DNA of 64,000 nucleotides from Glaciimonas sp. PAMC28666 (GTDB taxonomy: Bacteria; Pseudomonadota; Gammaproteobacteria; Burkholderiales; Burkholderiaceae_D), in contig NZ_CP070304.1 in the NCBI RefSeq assembly GCF_016917355.1, positions 3,224,001 to 3,288,000 on the forward strand, written 5' to 3'. The translations under genes and the position numbers were made by a program. Positions 26,961 to 35,269 of this stretch are shown here, piece by piece (position 1 is the stretch's first letter; each line of letters opens with the position of its first letter). Under the pieces are notes generated by a model. The model ran no database searches, was not told where the DNA came from, and saw only the letters and a list, made by a program, of their open reading frames with translations.

Positions 26961-28292
26961 TCAGTCGAAACGGATCATGCCCGCGGCGACCGTCTGATGC
27001 GTCACTTCGTCAATCAAAATGAAGGCACCGGTGGCACGTACTGCATCGTAGGAATCCGCTGCAATGGGTTGCTGCACAGTCAAAGAAACGCGCGCGATGT
27101 CGTTCAATTTTAGTGTGTCGGCCGGACGGCGTTCTTGCGTATTAATATCCAGCAGGGTATCAATTTTGGTGATGCGTGCACCGGTCTGCTTGGTGGTATG
27201 TTTTATCCAATATTTGCGGCGCAGGTCCAGCGCATCTTCCGACAACCAGCACAAATCGGCGCTGATGGTTTTGAGCAGGGCAGGCGCGCGTGCGACCGAA
27301 GCCAGCATATCGCCACGGGAAATATCCAGATGCTCTTCCAGTAGCAGCGTTACGGATTGTCCGACAGCGGCGGATTCCAGCGAACCTTCAAATACCAGAA
27401 TATCTTTTACCGTTGCGCTTTGGCCGCTTGGCTGGATAGTCAACTTGTCGCCCTTGCTGACTTTCCCCGCTTCGATCCTTCCCATGTAACCACGGAAATC
27501 GTTGGCTTCGTGACCATTGTGACGCGCTACCAGTTGCACCGGAAAACGGAACGGCTCGTCATGTGATTCATCGTAGACGCTGAGTGATTCCAATAGAGAA
27601 ATCAGGGTTGGACCTTTGTTCCAAGGCATCTTGTCGCCTGCGACCACCACATTGTCGCCCGCCAGCGCTGACAACGGAATCGCATGGATATCGCGCAGGC
27701 CAAGCTGTTTGGCAAAGTCCATGTAAGCAGCGACGATGCGGTCATACACGGCTTGATCGTAGTTGACCAAATCCATTTTATTCACGGCTACGATGACGTG
27801 TTCGATCTGTAGCAGATGCGCGATGGTCGAATGACGCTTGGTTTGCGTTAGCAATTCCACGCTGCCGTCATCGCCAAGTTTGACTTTGGAGACATCAACC
27901 AGAATGATCACTGCATCAGCCGTCGACGCGCCTGTGACCATGTTACGGGTGTATTGCTCGTGCCCCGGGGTGTCGGCAATGATGAACTTGCGTTTCGGTG
28001 TGGCGAAATAGCGATAGGCCACATCAATCGTGATGCCTTGTTCGCGTTCGGCTTCCAGGCCATCGGTCAATAATGACAGGTCAATGGTATCGCCCACGGT
28101 GCGCTTGTGTTTGGCGCGTGACATGGCATCAAGCTGGTCGGCAAAAATGCCTTTGCTGTCGAACAGCAAGCGACCAATCAATGTGCTTTTGCCGTCATCG
28201 ACGGAGCCAGCGGTAATGAAGCGCAGCAGACCGCGTTCTTGCTGTGGATGTTGTGGTTTCACGAGATTCTTTTCAGACACTACGGCGTTCAT
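26961..28292 (-). CDS. cysN: Sulfate adenylyltransferase subunit 1 (CysN)
   Basis: GTPase subunit of ATP sulfurylase, 443 residues. With CysD it makes adenosine 5'-phosphosulfate from sulfate and ATP, driven by GTP hydrolysis. The G motifs are clear: GSVDDGKST (residues 29-37), DTPGHEQY and NKMDL, followed by EF-Tu-like beta-barrel domains. The start is the ATG at 28292; the frame is open 51 codons further but that part overlaps cysD and does not resemble CysN. The A of this ATG is also the last base of the cysD stop (TAATG), so the two are translated together. There is no fused CysC kinase domain, which fits the APS-reducing CysH encoded upstream. Confidence 0.95.
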   Translation of the reverse strand: MNAVVSEKNLVKPQHPQQERGLLRFITAGSVDDGKSTLIGRLLFDSKGIFADQLDAMSRAKHKRTVGDTIDLSLLTDGLEAEREQGITIDVAYRYFATPKRKFIIADTPGHEQYTRNMVTGASTADAVIILVDVSKVKLGDDGSVELLTQTKRHSTIAHLLQIEHVIVAVNKMDLVNYDQAVYDRIVAAYMDFAKQLGLRDIHAIPLSALAGDNVVVAGDKMPWNKGPTLISLLESLSVYDESHDEPFRFPVQLVARHNGHEANDFRGYMGRIEAGKVSKGDKLTIQPSGQSATVKDILVFEGSLESAAVGQSVTLLLEEHLDISRGDMLASVARAPALLKTISADLCWLSEDALDLRRKYWIKHTTKQTGARITKIDTLLDINTQERRPADTLKLNDIARVSLTVQQPIAADSYDAVRATGAFILIDEVTHQTVAAGMIRFD

Positions 28293-29227
28293 TAGAAATA
28301 TCCTTCTTTTTTGCGTTTTTCCATCGATGCTTCCGATGTCTGATCGTCCATGCGGGTCGCGCCACGTTCGGTAATTTGCGTAATCGCGGTTTCTGCGATG
28401 ATGGCTTCCACCGTCGTCGCGTCGGAGGCAACCGGGCAGGTGCATGAAATATCGCCCACTGTACGGAACCGTACTTCGCGCATTTCTACAACTTCGCCTT
28501 CCTTGGCCGGTGTCAGATCAGTCAATGGCACCAGCAAACCATTGCGCGGGATGACCTGGCGCTGATGGGCGAAATAAATCGGTGGTAGTTCCAGTTTTTC
28601 ACGGGCGATGTATTGCCAGACATCGAGTTCAGTCCAGTTCGAAATCGGGAACACGCGCATATTTTCACCTGGATGCACACGGGTGTTATACAGATCCCAC
28701 AATTCCGGACGTTGCGCCTTTGGGTTCCATTGGCCGAATTCGTCGCGGAACGAAAAGATGCGTTCTTTGGCGCGGGCTTTTTCTTCATCGCGGCGAGCGC
28801 CACCGATACAGGCATCAAACTTGTGTTCGGCAATCGTTTCCAGCAAGGTCACGGCTTGTGCTGCGTTCCGCGAGTCAGTCAGTGGATTGCGCAAACGTAC
28901 CGTACCACGTTTGATCGAATCTTCAACTGAACCGATGATAAGACGCTCACCCAGTTCCGCAACTTTTTTGTCGCGGAAGGTGATGACTTCGGCGAAGTTA
29001 TGGCCGGTATCGATGTGCACCAGCGGGAACGGGAATTTGCCGGGGCGAAAAGCTTTTTCGGCGATTCGCAGCATGACGACGGAATCTTTACCACCGGAGA
29101 ATAGCAGCGCCGGGTTGCTGCATTCAGCCGCAACTTCGCGCATGATGTGAATCGCTTCAGATTCCAGCCAGTCAAGATGGCGGTCACTGGCGTTATCGAG
29201 AAAAAGTTTTTCTACTGCAGTGTTCAT
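28292..29227 (-). CDS. cysD: Sulfate adenylyltransferase subunit 2 (CysD)
   Basis: ATP-binding subunit of ATP sulfurylase, 311 residues. It shows the PP-loop LLFSGGKDSVVML, the HIDTGHNFAEVITFRD stretch, and the CysD signature GGARRDEEKARAKERIFSFRDEFGQW. ISNWTELDVWQYI follows. It adenylates sulfate; CysN drives the reaction. It shares one base with cysN and follows cysH by 70 bases. The N-terminus MNTAVEKLFLDNASDRHLDWLESEAIHI is in line with other CysD proteins, so no adjustment of the start is needed. Confidence 0.95.
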   Translation of the reverse strand: MNTAVEKLFLDNASDRHLDWLESEAIHIMREVAAECSNPALLFSGGKDSVVMLRIAEKAFRPGKFPFPLVHIDTGHNFAEVITFRDKKVAELGERLIIGSVEDSIKRGTVRLRNPLTDSRNAAQAVTLLETIAEHKFDACIGGARRDEEKARAKERIFSFRDEFGQWNPKAQRPELWDLYNTRVHPGENMRVFPISNWTELDVWQYIAREKLELPPIYFAHQRQVIPRNGLLVPLTDLTPAKEGEVVEMREVRFRTVGDISCTCPVASDATTVEAIIAETAITQITERGATRMDDQTSEASMEKRKKEGYF

Positions 29228-29297
29228 GGTGTCATATCTCTTAAATATTATTTACGGTCTTTGCAAACTGGCTGGATCGAATCAATCTTCGGCGGTA

Positions 29298-30029
29298 TCA
29301 GGCTACAGATTTAATGCGTATCAGTTTTCCATCCACGACATGCAAACCACACTCTTTGGAATCCGGATTTTCCCACCACCAGCGCCCGGCGCGGACGTCT
29401 TCACCGGGCTGGATGGCGCGCGTACACGGTTCACAGCCAATCGATGGATAGCCCTTGTCGTGCAGTGGGTTATACGGCACATTGTTGCTGCGAATATATT
29501 CCCATACATCCTCTTCGGACCAGTCAGCCAGAGGGTTGAACTTGGTCATCGCGTGGGCTTCGTCCTGCTCTTGCACGTGCAGTTCGGCGCGGGTTAGCGA
29601 TTGCGCACGACGCTGTCCGGTGACCCATGATTTGTTGCCGGAAAGCGCCCGATTGAGCGGTTCAATCTTGCGTATCCGGCAGCATTCCTTACGCATCTCG
29701 ATGCTGTCATAAAACGCATTCAAGCCGTTTTTCTCAACGTAAGTAGCAACTGCGTCAGCTTGTGGGCGAAACGGCGTGACGTCATAGTCATAGGTTTCCT
29801 TGATCCGGTCCAGCATGCCCAGGGTTTCTGCATGCAGTCGACCGGTTTCAAGTGTGAAGATGCCGATTGCTAATTTGCTGCGCAAAATCAAGTCGGTCAG
29901 CACCATGTCTTCCGCCGCCAGGCTGGAGGCAAATACCGCAGGCGCATAGTCGCTGGCGATCTTTTCCAACGTCGCCTGGGTGGCGGCGATCAGTTCGGGC
30001 AGAGATATGGTTGAATCGTTGGTTTGCAT
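29298..30029 (-). CDS. cysH: Adenylyl-sulfate (APS) reductase CysH, [4Fe-4S] type
   Basis: Assimilatory reductase of 243 residues that turns APS into sulfite and AMP using thioredoxin. The presence of both cysteine pairs, KECCRIRKIEPL and GCEPCTRAI, shows that it binds a [4Fe-4S] cluster and is therefore of the APS-using kind rather than the PAPS-using enteric kind; this agrees with the lack of a CysC kinase here. Other landmarks are SLAAEDMVLTDLI, TLETGRLHAET, SLTRAEL and the C-terminal KECGLHV with the catalytic Cys. It follows the DUF934 gene by four bases and precedes cysD. Confidence 0.94.
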   Translation of the reverse strand: MQTNDSTISLPELIAATQATLEKIASDYAPAVFASSLAAEDMVLTDLILRSKLAIGIFTLETGRLHAETLGMLDRIKETYDYDVTPFRPQADAVATYVEKNGLNAFYDSIEMRKECCRIRKIEPLNRALSGNKSWVTGQRRAQSLTRAELHVQEQDEAHAMTKFNPLADWSEEDVWEYIRSNNVPYNPLHDKGYPSIGCEPCTRAIQPGEDVRAGRWWWENPDSKECGLHVVDGKLIRIKSVA

Positions 30030-30033
30030 GCGT

Positions 30034-30570
30034 TTATTCCTGGACCACTGGCTGGCGCGTTACACGACGGAACAAAGGTGTTTTTTCGTCCCATGAAGCT
30101 TGATATTTTTCCGAGAAATCGGTCAAACCTTTTAACGCATCATTAATGTTTTTGTCAGCACGAACTGCATAGGCATCGAACCCAACGCGAGACATATAAA
30201 ACAGTTGATCGCGCAAGACATCACCGATGGCGCGTAACTCGCCTTCGTAGCCATAACGGGTGCGCAAGTTGAAGGCAATTGAGTAACCGCGACCATCGGT
30301 AAAGATCGGGAAGTCAACGGCGATCAGTTCGAAATGGGCGAGGTCGTCTTTCAACTCTTCAGGGCGCGCATTGCTGGCCAGCCAGACGCCAAGTTGCGCG
30401 CGGCCTTCCAGCGTAGCCCGTTGTGCTTGCCACACGGTCAAAGGGACGATGACTTTCCCGGCCGGAATCTCAACCGTTTCGGCCGTATCGTCGGTTGCTA
30501 AACGCAGGACAGTCCAGTCATCAGTGACGACGCTGCGGTTTTTGATAATGTTGGTAGTCAAATTAGACAC
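30034..30570 (-). CDS. DUF934 family protein of the cys operon
   Basis: Small soluble protein of 178 residues, DUF934 family, almost always found between cysI and cysH in betaproteobacteria and some others; it is often called a putative oxidoreductase but has no proven role. Conserved parts are VIVPLTVWQ, GVWLASNARPEEL, LIAVDFPIFTDGRGYS, LRTRYGYEGELRAIGDVLRDQLFYMSRVGFDA. The start is taken as GTG at 30570, inside the end of cysI (8-base overlap), because GGAGG lies 6 bases before it; the longer frame has no such site. No cofactor-binding motif or membrane segment is visible. Because the operon has CysI but no flavoprotein CysJ, an auxiliary role in sulfite reduction is a reasonable guess only. 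Confidence 0.88.
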   Translation of the reverse strand: MSNLTTNIIKNRSVVTDDWTVLRLATDDTAETVEIPAGKVIVPLTVWQAQRATLEGRAQLGVWLASNARPEELKDDLAHFELIAVDFPIFTDGRGYSIAFNLRTRYGYEGELRAIGDVLRDQLFYMSRVGFDAYAVRADKNINDALKGLTDFSEKYQASWDEKTPLFRRVTRQPVVQE

Positions 30571-32257
30571 AAGCGTCCTCCCCGGTTGGTTGTGCCGCTT
30601 TGATCGGTGTGGCATACACGTATTCTTTGAACGGTGCGACGCCGAGTCGCTGTACCGTATCAATGAAAAGCTCATCTTCGGTACGTTGCTTGACGTACAC
30701 GCTTAGCAAACGTTCAATCACTGTCGGCATTTGATGGGCCGAAAACGAAGGGCCGATGATTTTGCCGATGCTGGTGCTATTACCTTGCGCGCCGCCGATG
30801 GAGACCTGGTACCACTCGGCACCATCTTTATCAACACCCAGAATACCGATATTTCCAACGTGATGGTGACCGCAGGCGTTGATGCAACCGGAGATGTTTA
30901 GTTCGATCTCACCAATGTCATGCTGGAAGTCGATGTTGTCGAACTTTTCAGCAATCGCTTGTGCAATCGGGATCGATTTGGCGTTCGCCAGCGAGCAAAA
31001 ATCTCCGCCAGGGCAGCAAATGATATCGGTCAGCAAGCCAATGTTTGGGGTCGCCAGACCTTGTGCTTTGACCGCTTGCCAGAATGTGAAAAGCGCTGAA
31101 ATCTTGACGTCAGCCAGCACCAGATTCTGCTCATGCGTCACGCGCACTTCGCCGAAACTGTAGCGATCCGACAAATCAGCCACGAAGTCGAGTTGGTCTG
31201 CGGTGATGTCGCCCGGTGGCACCCCAGTTTTCTTCAGCGACAGTATGACCGCGGCGTAACCGCTGACTTTGTGCGCTTTAACGTTGCGTTTCAACCAGTT
31301 GGCGAAACCTTTATCGCTGGCTTTCAAGGCTTCGAATTCTGCATCGGTGGCAGGCAATGTTTCGTAGGCTGGTGCCGTAAAATACTGCGCTACGCGTTGC
31401 AATTCTTCGACCGTGAGGGTGCCGGGACCATCTTTGATGTCCAGCCATTCAGCTTCAACCTGACGCGCAAACTCTTGCGGACCGATGGCCTTGACCAAAA
31501 TTTTGATACGCGCCTTGTAGATATTGTCGCGACGACCGTGTTGGTTATAGACGCGCAGAATCGCTTCCATGTACGTCAACGCATGTTGCCACGGCAGGTA
31601 TTCACGGATAACGCTGCCGATAATCGGCGTGCGGCCCATGCCCCCACCGACCATGACTTTAAAGCCGACTTCACCAGACGCATCTTTGACCATCGTTAAA
31701 CCGATGTCATGCACTGCAGTCGCTGCGCGGTCTTCCTCAGAGCCATTAATGGCGAACTTGAATTTACGCGGCAAGTAGGCGAACTCTGGATGGAACGTAC
31801 TCCACTCGCGCAGAATTTCTGCGTAAGGACGCGGATCGATGACTTCATCGGCAGCGACGCCGGCCAGTTCGTCCGAGGTAATATTCCTGATACAGTTTCC
31901 CGACGTCTGGATCGCATGCATTTCGACCGTTGCCAGGTCAGCCAGAATATCTGGTGACTCTTCCAGCTTGATCCAGTTGTATTGAATATTTTGACGCGTC
32001 GTGAAGTGACCATAACCGCGATCATATTTGCGGGCAATATACGCAAACTTGCGTATCTGTGCCGAAGCCAGCAGGCCATAAGGTACGGCGACGCGCAGCA
32101 TGTACGCGTGGCGTTGCATGTACAAACCATTTTGGAGGCGCAAGATACGGAATTCATCTTCGGCCAGTTCATCGGACAGGCGGCGTTCCACCTGACCGCG
32201 ATATTGGGCAATGCGTTCTTTAACAATCTGGTGATCGTATTCGTCGTAGCGATACAT
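30563..32257 (-). CDS. cysI: Sulfite reductase hemoprotein (CysI-type nitrite/sulfite reductase)
   Basis: Siroheme and [4Fe-4S] enzyme of 564 residues that reduces sulfite to sulfide with six electrons. The N-terminal half has GYGHFTTRQNIQYNW, with residues that hold siroheme and sulfite. The cluster cysteines are CCPGGDFC (Cx5C) and SGCINACGHHHVG (Cx3C). The protein is as long as enteric CysI but more like the betaproteobacterial branch. No cysJ follows; electrons must come from another source, possibly ferredoxin or an unlinked reductase. The upstream neighbour is the TauE-like gene (48 bases away); the downstream DUF934 gene overlaps by 8 bases. Confidence 0.94.
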   Translation of the reverse strand: MYRYDEYDHQIVKERIAQYRGQVERRLSDELAEDEFRILRLQNGLYMQRHAYMLRVAVPYGLLASAQIRKFAYIARKYDRGYGHFTTRQNIQYNWIKLEESPDILADLATVEMHAIQTSGNCIRNITSDELAGVAADEVIDPRPYAEILREWSTFHPEFAYLPRKFKFAINGSEEDRAATAVHDIGLTMVKDASGEVGFKVMVGGGMGRTPIIGSVIREYLPWQHALTYMEAILRVYNQHGRRDNIYKARIKILVKAIGPQEFARQVEAEWLDIKDGPGTLTVEELQRVAQYFTAPAYETLPATDAEFEALKASDKGFANWLKRNVKAHKVSGYAAVILSLKKTGVPPGDITADQLDFVADLSDRYSFGEVRVTHEQNLVLADVKISALFTFWQAVKAQGLATPNIGLLTDIICCPGGDFCSLANAKSIPIAQAIAEKFDNIDFQHDIGEIELNISGCINACGHHHVGNIGILGVDKDGAEWYQVSIGGAQGNSTSIGKIIGPSFSAHQMPTVIERLLSVYVKQRTEDELFIDTVQRLGVAPFKEYVYATPIKAAQPTGEDACV

Positions 32258-32305
32258 CTTTTGTTCCTAATCTGTGGTCGTAACCACGTCTCGAATTAAA
32301 ATATT

Positions 32306-33079
32306 TTAAAAAACCAATTTAATTGCTACGCTGGTCAGCGTTACCGCTAACAAGGCGCGTAAAATTTTCTCTGGCACCTTGCGTGCTGCCAAGGACCCTA
32401 GTGTAATACCAGGAACAGAACCGAGTAGCAGGGCGCTTAATAACGCCCAGTCGATTGAGCCTAACCACCAATGACCTGCCGCAGCAATGGCGGTCAATGG
32501 AACGGCATAGGCGATATCGGTACCAGCTACCTCAGCCGGTGTCAGACGCGGATACAGCAGGACCAGCAAGGTGGCACCGACAGCGCCAGCCCCGATTGAA
32601 GAAATGGTGACCAACGTGCCGAGTACCAATCCCGCAACAATCGTTGCAGCGGTCAAATTTGCGCCCTGAAGCTGTTTTTCAGGATGTGCATTCAACCAGT
32701 TTTGCAGTTTACCTTTAAATAGCAAGGCGATGACGGTTAGAAACACGGAACCGGCAATGGAGTAGCGAATAATTTGTCCCATTTCAGGACTGATCGTGCC
32801 GAAATGTTTGAGGGCGAGGGCTGTAACCACCGCTGCCGGTAGCGCGCCGATGCATAGATGGCGGACTATATCCCAACGGATATTACCGCTGTAGCGGTGG
32901 GCAAACGTGCCAGCAACCTTGGTGGCCGAAGCGAACGCCAGATCGGTGCCGACGGCCACGCTGGGGTGGATGCCGAAAAGAAGGGTGAGCAGGGGCGTCA
33001 TCAGAGAACCGCCTCCAACTCCGGTCAATCCTACCAATAATCCGACGGCAAAGCCGCTTACCACATAAGAAAGAGTCAT
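32306..33079 (-). CDS. TauE/SafE-family membrane protein, likely sulfite/sulfur-compound transporter
   Basis: Integral membrane protein of 257 residues with about eight TM segments, TauE/SafE family (formerly DUF81). The typical first motif is GLLVGLTGVGGGSLMTPLLTLLFG, then HPSVAVGTDLAFASATKVAGT; the second half has the matching LVTISSIGAGAVGATLLVLLYPRLTPAEVAGTD. Proteins of this family are thought to export sulfite or sulfonates, or to import sulfate-related compounds. As first gene of the cys operon, ahead of cysI, a role in relieving sulfite pressure or moving a sulfur compound is likely, though direction and substrate are inferred from context. Its start is divergent from the cysB gene by 227 bases. 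Confidence 0.88.
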   Translation of the reverse strand: MTLSYVVSGFAVGLLVGLTGVGGGSLMTPLLTLLFGIHPSVAVGTDLAFASATKVAGTFAHRYSGNIRWDIVRHLCIGALPAAVVTALALKHFGTISPEMGQIIRYSIAGSVFLTVIALLFKGKLQNWLNAHPEKQLQGANLTAATIVAGLVLGTLVTISSIGAGAVGATLLVLLYPRLTPAEVAGTDIAYAVPLTAIAAAGHWWLGSIDWALLSALLLGSVPGITLGSLAARKVPEKILRALLAVTLTSVAIKLVF

Positions 33080-33306
33080 AAAGCCCCGTACAAAACAGTC
33101 TGAATCGTAATAAACTTCTGCTTTATTACCAACTACAGAGTATTTATTTGCTTATATGCGTATTTGGTATATAGAAAAACGTTTAGGGTTTCGTGAGGGT
33201 AACGCGAAAGTTGCGTGAGCAATGCTTGAGTGTTACGTGAGTGTTGCGTATTCGAAAACCTTTTTTTAATTTCAGCTTTCCAGAATAGAAAACGAAGGGC
33301 ACGCCT
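33080..33306. promoter_or_regulatory. Divergent control region of the cys operon and cysB
   Basis: The 227 bases between the TauE-like gene and the cysB-type gene must hold both promoters and, by analogy with known CysB regulons, CysB binding sites. I could not define a site. An 11-bp direct repeat, TGAGTGTTACG at 33227-33237 and TGAGTGTTGCG at 33238-33248, lies about 60 bases before the regulator start; a related GCGTGAG precedes it. Confidence 0.5.
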
Positions 33307-34248
33307 ATGAATCTCCATCAGTTTCGCTTTGTGCGCGAGGCGGTCCGGCAAAACTTTAACCTGACCGAAGCTGCGAAGGCGCTGTATACGTCGCAACCCG
33401 GTGTGTCGAAGGCGATTATCGAGCTGGAAGAGGAGCTTGGGGTCGATATATTTACGCGTCACGGCAAGCGCATACGCGGCTTGACCGAGCCTGGACGCCA
33501 GGTCTTGAAATCGGTCGAAGCGATCATGCAGGAGATCGAAGGACTCAAGCGCATTGGTCAGGAATATGCGGCGCACGATAGCGGTAGTTTTACGATTGCT
33601 ACGACGCATACGCAGGCGCGTTACTCGCTGCCCAAAGTGGTGCAGGCGTTTACGTTGAAATTCCCGAAGGTTAGATTATCTTTATTGCAAGGAAATCCCC
33701 GGCAGGTTGCGGATATGGTACGCAACGATCAGGCGGATTTAGCATTGGCGACTGAGGCGATCGCTAATGCGGACGGTCTAATTACTTTGCCATGTTATCA
33801 ATGGGAACATATGGTGGTGGTCCCGCCCGAGCACCCGTTGTTGCTATCAAAAGCCATCACGCTGGAAGAAATCGCAGCCTATCCTTTAATTACCTATGAC
33901 AGCGCCTTTGCCGGACGCAGCAAAATCGATCATGCATTTTCATTGCGCAATCTGAAGCCTGACGTCCTGCTGGAGGCGATTGATGCCGATGTTATTAAAA
34001 CCTACGTCGAGCTTGGGATGGGCGTGGGGATTATTGCAGGTATGGCATACGACCCAGAGCGCGATACCTGCCTTCGGGCCATCAAAGTGGGTCATCTGTT
34101 CGGGACCAACGTCTCGCGGGCTGCGGTCAAGCAGGGTGCGTATTTACGTAGTTACGTTTACACGTTCATTGAATTACTGGCGCCGACAATGAACCGAAAA
34201 CTCATCGAGCAAGTGATGAGTGGTGAAAAAGATATGTACGAGTTATAG
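33307..34248 (+). CDS. cysB: CysB-family LysR-type regulator of sulfur assimilation
   Basis: LysR-type regulator of 313 residues with the features of CysB/Cbl. The N-terminus MNLHQFRFVREAVRQNFNLTEAAKALYTSQPGVSKAI is the CysB helix-turn-helix, and FTRHGKRIRGLTEPG follows. The sensing domain has IATTHTQARYSLPKVV (the CysB-specific TTHTQARY motif that binds inducer or sulfate) and LGMGVGIIAGMA. CysB activates sulfate and sulfonate genes when N-acetylserine is present and sulfide is scarce. Divergent placement from the tauE-cysI-DUF934-cysH-D-N-cobA group strongly suggests it controls them. CysB versus Cbl cannot be separated with certainty by sequence; the context favours CysB. Confidence 0.9.
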   Translation: MNLHQFRFVREAVRQNFNLTEAAKALYTSQPGVSKAIIELEEELGVDIFTRHGKRIRGLTEPGRQVLKSVEAIMQEIEGLKRIGQEYAAHDSGSFTIATTHTQARYSLPKVVQAFTLKFPKVRLSLLQGNPRQVADMVRNDQADLALATEAIANADGLITLPCYQWEHMVVVPPEHPLLLSKAITLEEIAAYPLITYDSAFAGRSKIDHAFSLRNLKPDVLLEAIDADVIKTYVELGMGVGIIAGMAYDPERDTCLRAIKVGHLFGTNVSRAAVKQGAYLRSYVYTFIELLAPTMNRKLIEQVMSGEKDMYEL

Positions 34249-34273
34249 ATCGGATGACCATGTTAACCGCAAC

Positions 34274-34305
34274 CGGCGCTCGCTGAGAGCTTCAGCGACG
34301 CGCCG
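34274..34305. terminator. Hairpin between cysB and the next convergent gene
   Basis: TCGCTGA (34280-34286) pairs with TCAGCGA (34292-34298), extended imperfectly by outer CGGCGC/GCGCCG bases. It lies 25 bases after the cysB stop and before the stop of the convergent minus-strand gene. No T run follows directly, so confidence is low. Confidence 0.4.
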
Positions 34306-34343
34306 TTGTAAAGTCGGCATAAATTAAAGTTTAATTTTCGCTA

Positions 34344-34802
34344 TTAATACCCGGCATCCCTAATCGCGTCTCTGGTCGCATGCAAGGCAATCTCAATATG
34401 CCGCACGGCTTCGTGTTGCATACCGCGGATACGCGGATCGTCCTCTTCTTGCGCCACATCCTGACGCGCCTTGCTCAAGGCTTCAACGGCATCGTGCAGA
34501 CGGCCACTATGGTCCCTGTGAATATCCGGTCGTTGCGCACTCTGAAAATCTTTGCCGACGTCTCTACCCGATTCTACGACCAGACTTTTGGCTGCGTTGA
34601 TCTCCGAAAGGGCGACCTGTTCATTGTGACCCATCACCCAATTGTCGCCGCCACGATGGGCGATAAGCCAGTTGGCGGTGTCGAGGTCTTGCAGCGCATG
34701 GATATAGGAGGCATGGCGTCCTGGTTCATCCGCGTGGGCGAGAGTCGCCATAACGCCGGACATGGCAATCAGGGAAAGAACAAGTTTGTGGCTCAGTTTC
34801 AT
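34344..34802 (-). CDS. Secreted helical protein of unknown function
   Basis: Protein of 152 residues from the ATG at 34802 (GGA about 8 bases upstream); another ATG three codons earlier has no better ribosome site. The signal peptide is MKLSHKLVLSLIAMSGVMAT and ends near LAHA-DEP. The mature part is almost all helix and rich in Ala, Asp, Glu, Arg and His: SYIHALQDLDTANWLIAHRGGDN, EINAAKSL, RLHDAVEALSKARQDVAQEEDD, HIEIALHATRDAIRDAGY. I recognise it as a recurring secreted family of Burkholderiales and soil bacteria without known function, with a conserved ALxDLxxAxWLI start and a C-terminal HI-x-x-A pair. It has no membrane anchor or catalytic motif. The small lipoprotein gene upstream points the same way and may be transcribed with it. 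Confidence 0.75.
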   Translation of the reverse strand: MKLSHKLVLSLIAMSGVMATLAHADEPGRHASYIHALQDLDTANWLIAHRGGDNWVMGHNEQVALSEINAAKSLVVESGRDVGKDFQSAQRPDIHRDHSGRLHDAVEALSKARQDVAQEEDDPRIRGMQHEAVRHIEIALHATRDAIRDAGY

Positions 34803-34911
34803 GGCGGGCATCCGTTAATTAAATAAAACAGCGGTTAGGGAATAGTCAAACAACAGTTGACTAACAGTCAAGCGGCGCATCGCGCGGATGCGCTGCAGAG
34901 AATAAGGGGAA

Positions 34912-35031
34912 TTAATAACGGTAAGCGTAAGGGCGGTCGTAATAGCCGCGATGCGCCGGAACGATAATGCAGCCAGATAATGCTGAACTGAGAATAGTGG
35001 CTAAAACCACCAGTTGTATGAGCTTTTTCAT
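34912..35031 (-). CDS. Small lipoprotein, 39 residues
   Basis: Short gene on the minus strand with ATG at 35031 and stop at 34912, preceded by GGAAGGA about 6 bases upstream, a very good ribosome site. The protein starts MKKLIQLVVLATILSSALSG and continues CIIVPAHRGYYDRPYAYRY. The LSGC lipobox should give a lipid-anchored protein of only 20 residues, basic and rich in Tyr. Similar tiny lipoproteins with Tyr/Arg-rich tails are common in proteobacteria and are not understood. It lies 109 bases upstream of the secreted helical protein gene. Confidence 0.75.
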   Translation of the reverse strand: MKKLIQLVVLATILSSALSGCIIVPAHRGYYDRPYAYRY

Positions 35032-35269
35032 TTTGCATCCTTCCTAATTAAATTTCCAGATAATCAGGATGCCACTGGCTCAGCCGCGGAGGTGCAACCA
35101 AGTTGTGTGACTTGTAAGCGCATGTTAGGCGCGCTCGTAGTTGGACAGAAGGAGGTTCTTACGGAAAATTGGGCTAGCCAGGGATTGAAAGCGTGACAGC
35201 GAAGGGAGGCGACGAAGGTCGTCGCCTCATTGAAAACAAGGGCAGGGTTAATGTTGTATTTGCAACGTG

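Noticed and set aside
28350-29150. Several plus-strand ORFs over cysD
   Set aside because: All overlap a well-conserved gene in antisense and lack ribosome sites or domain matches.
35206-35228. Intrinsic terminator of the MFS gene
   Set aside because: The 10-bp stem is good but no T run follows on the minus strand, so it is mentioned only as a hairpin in the MFS entry.
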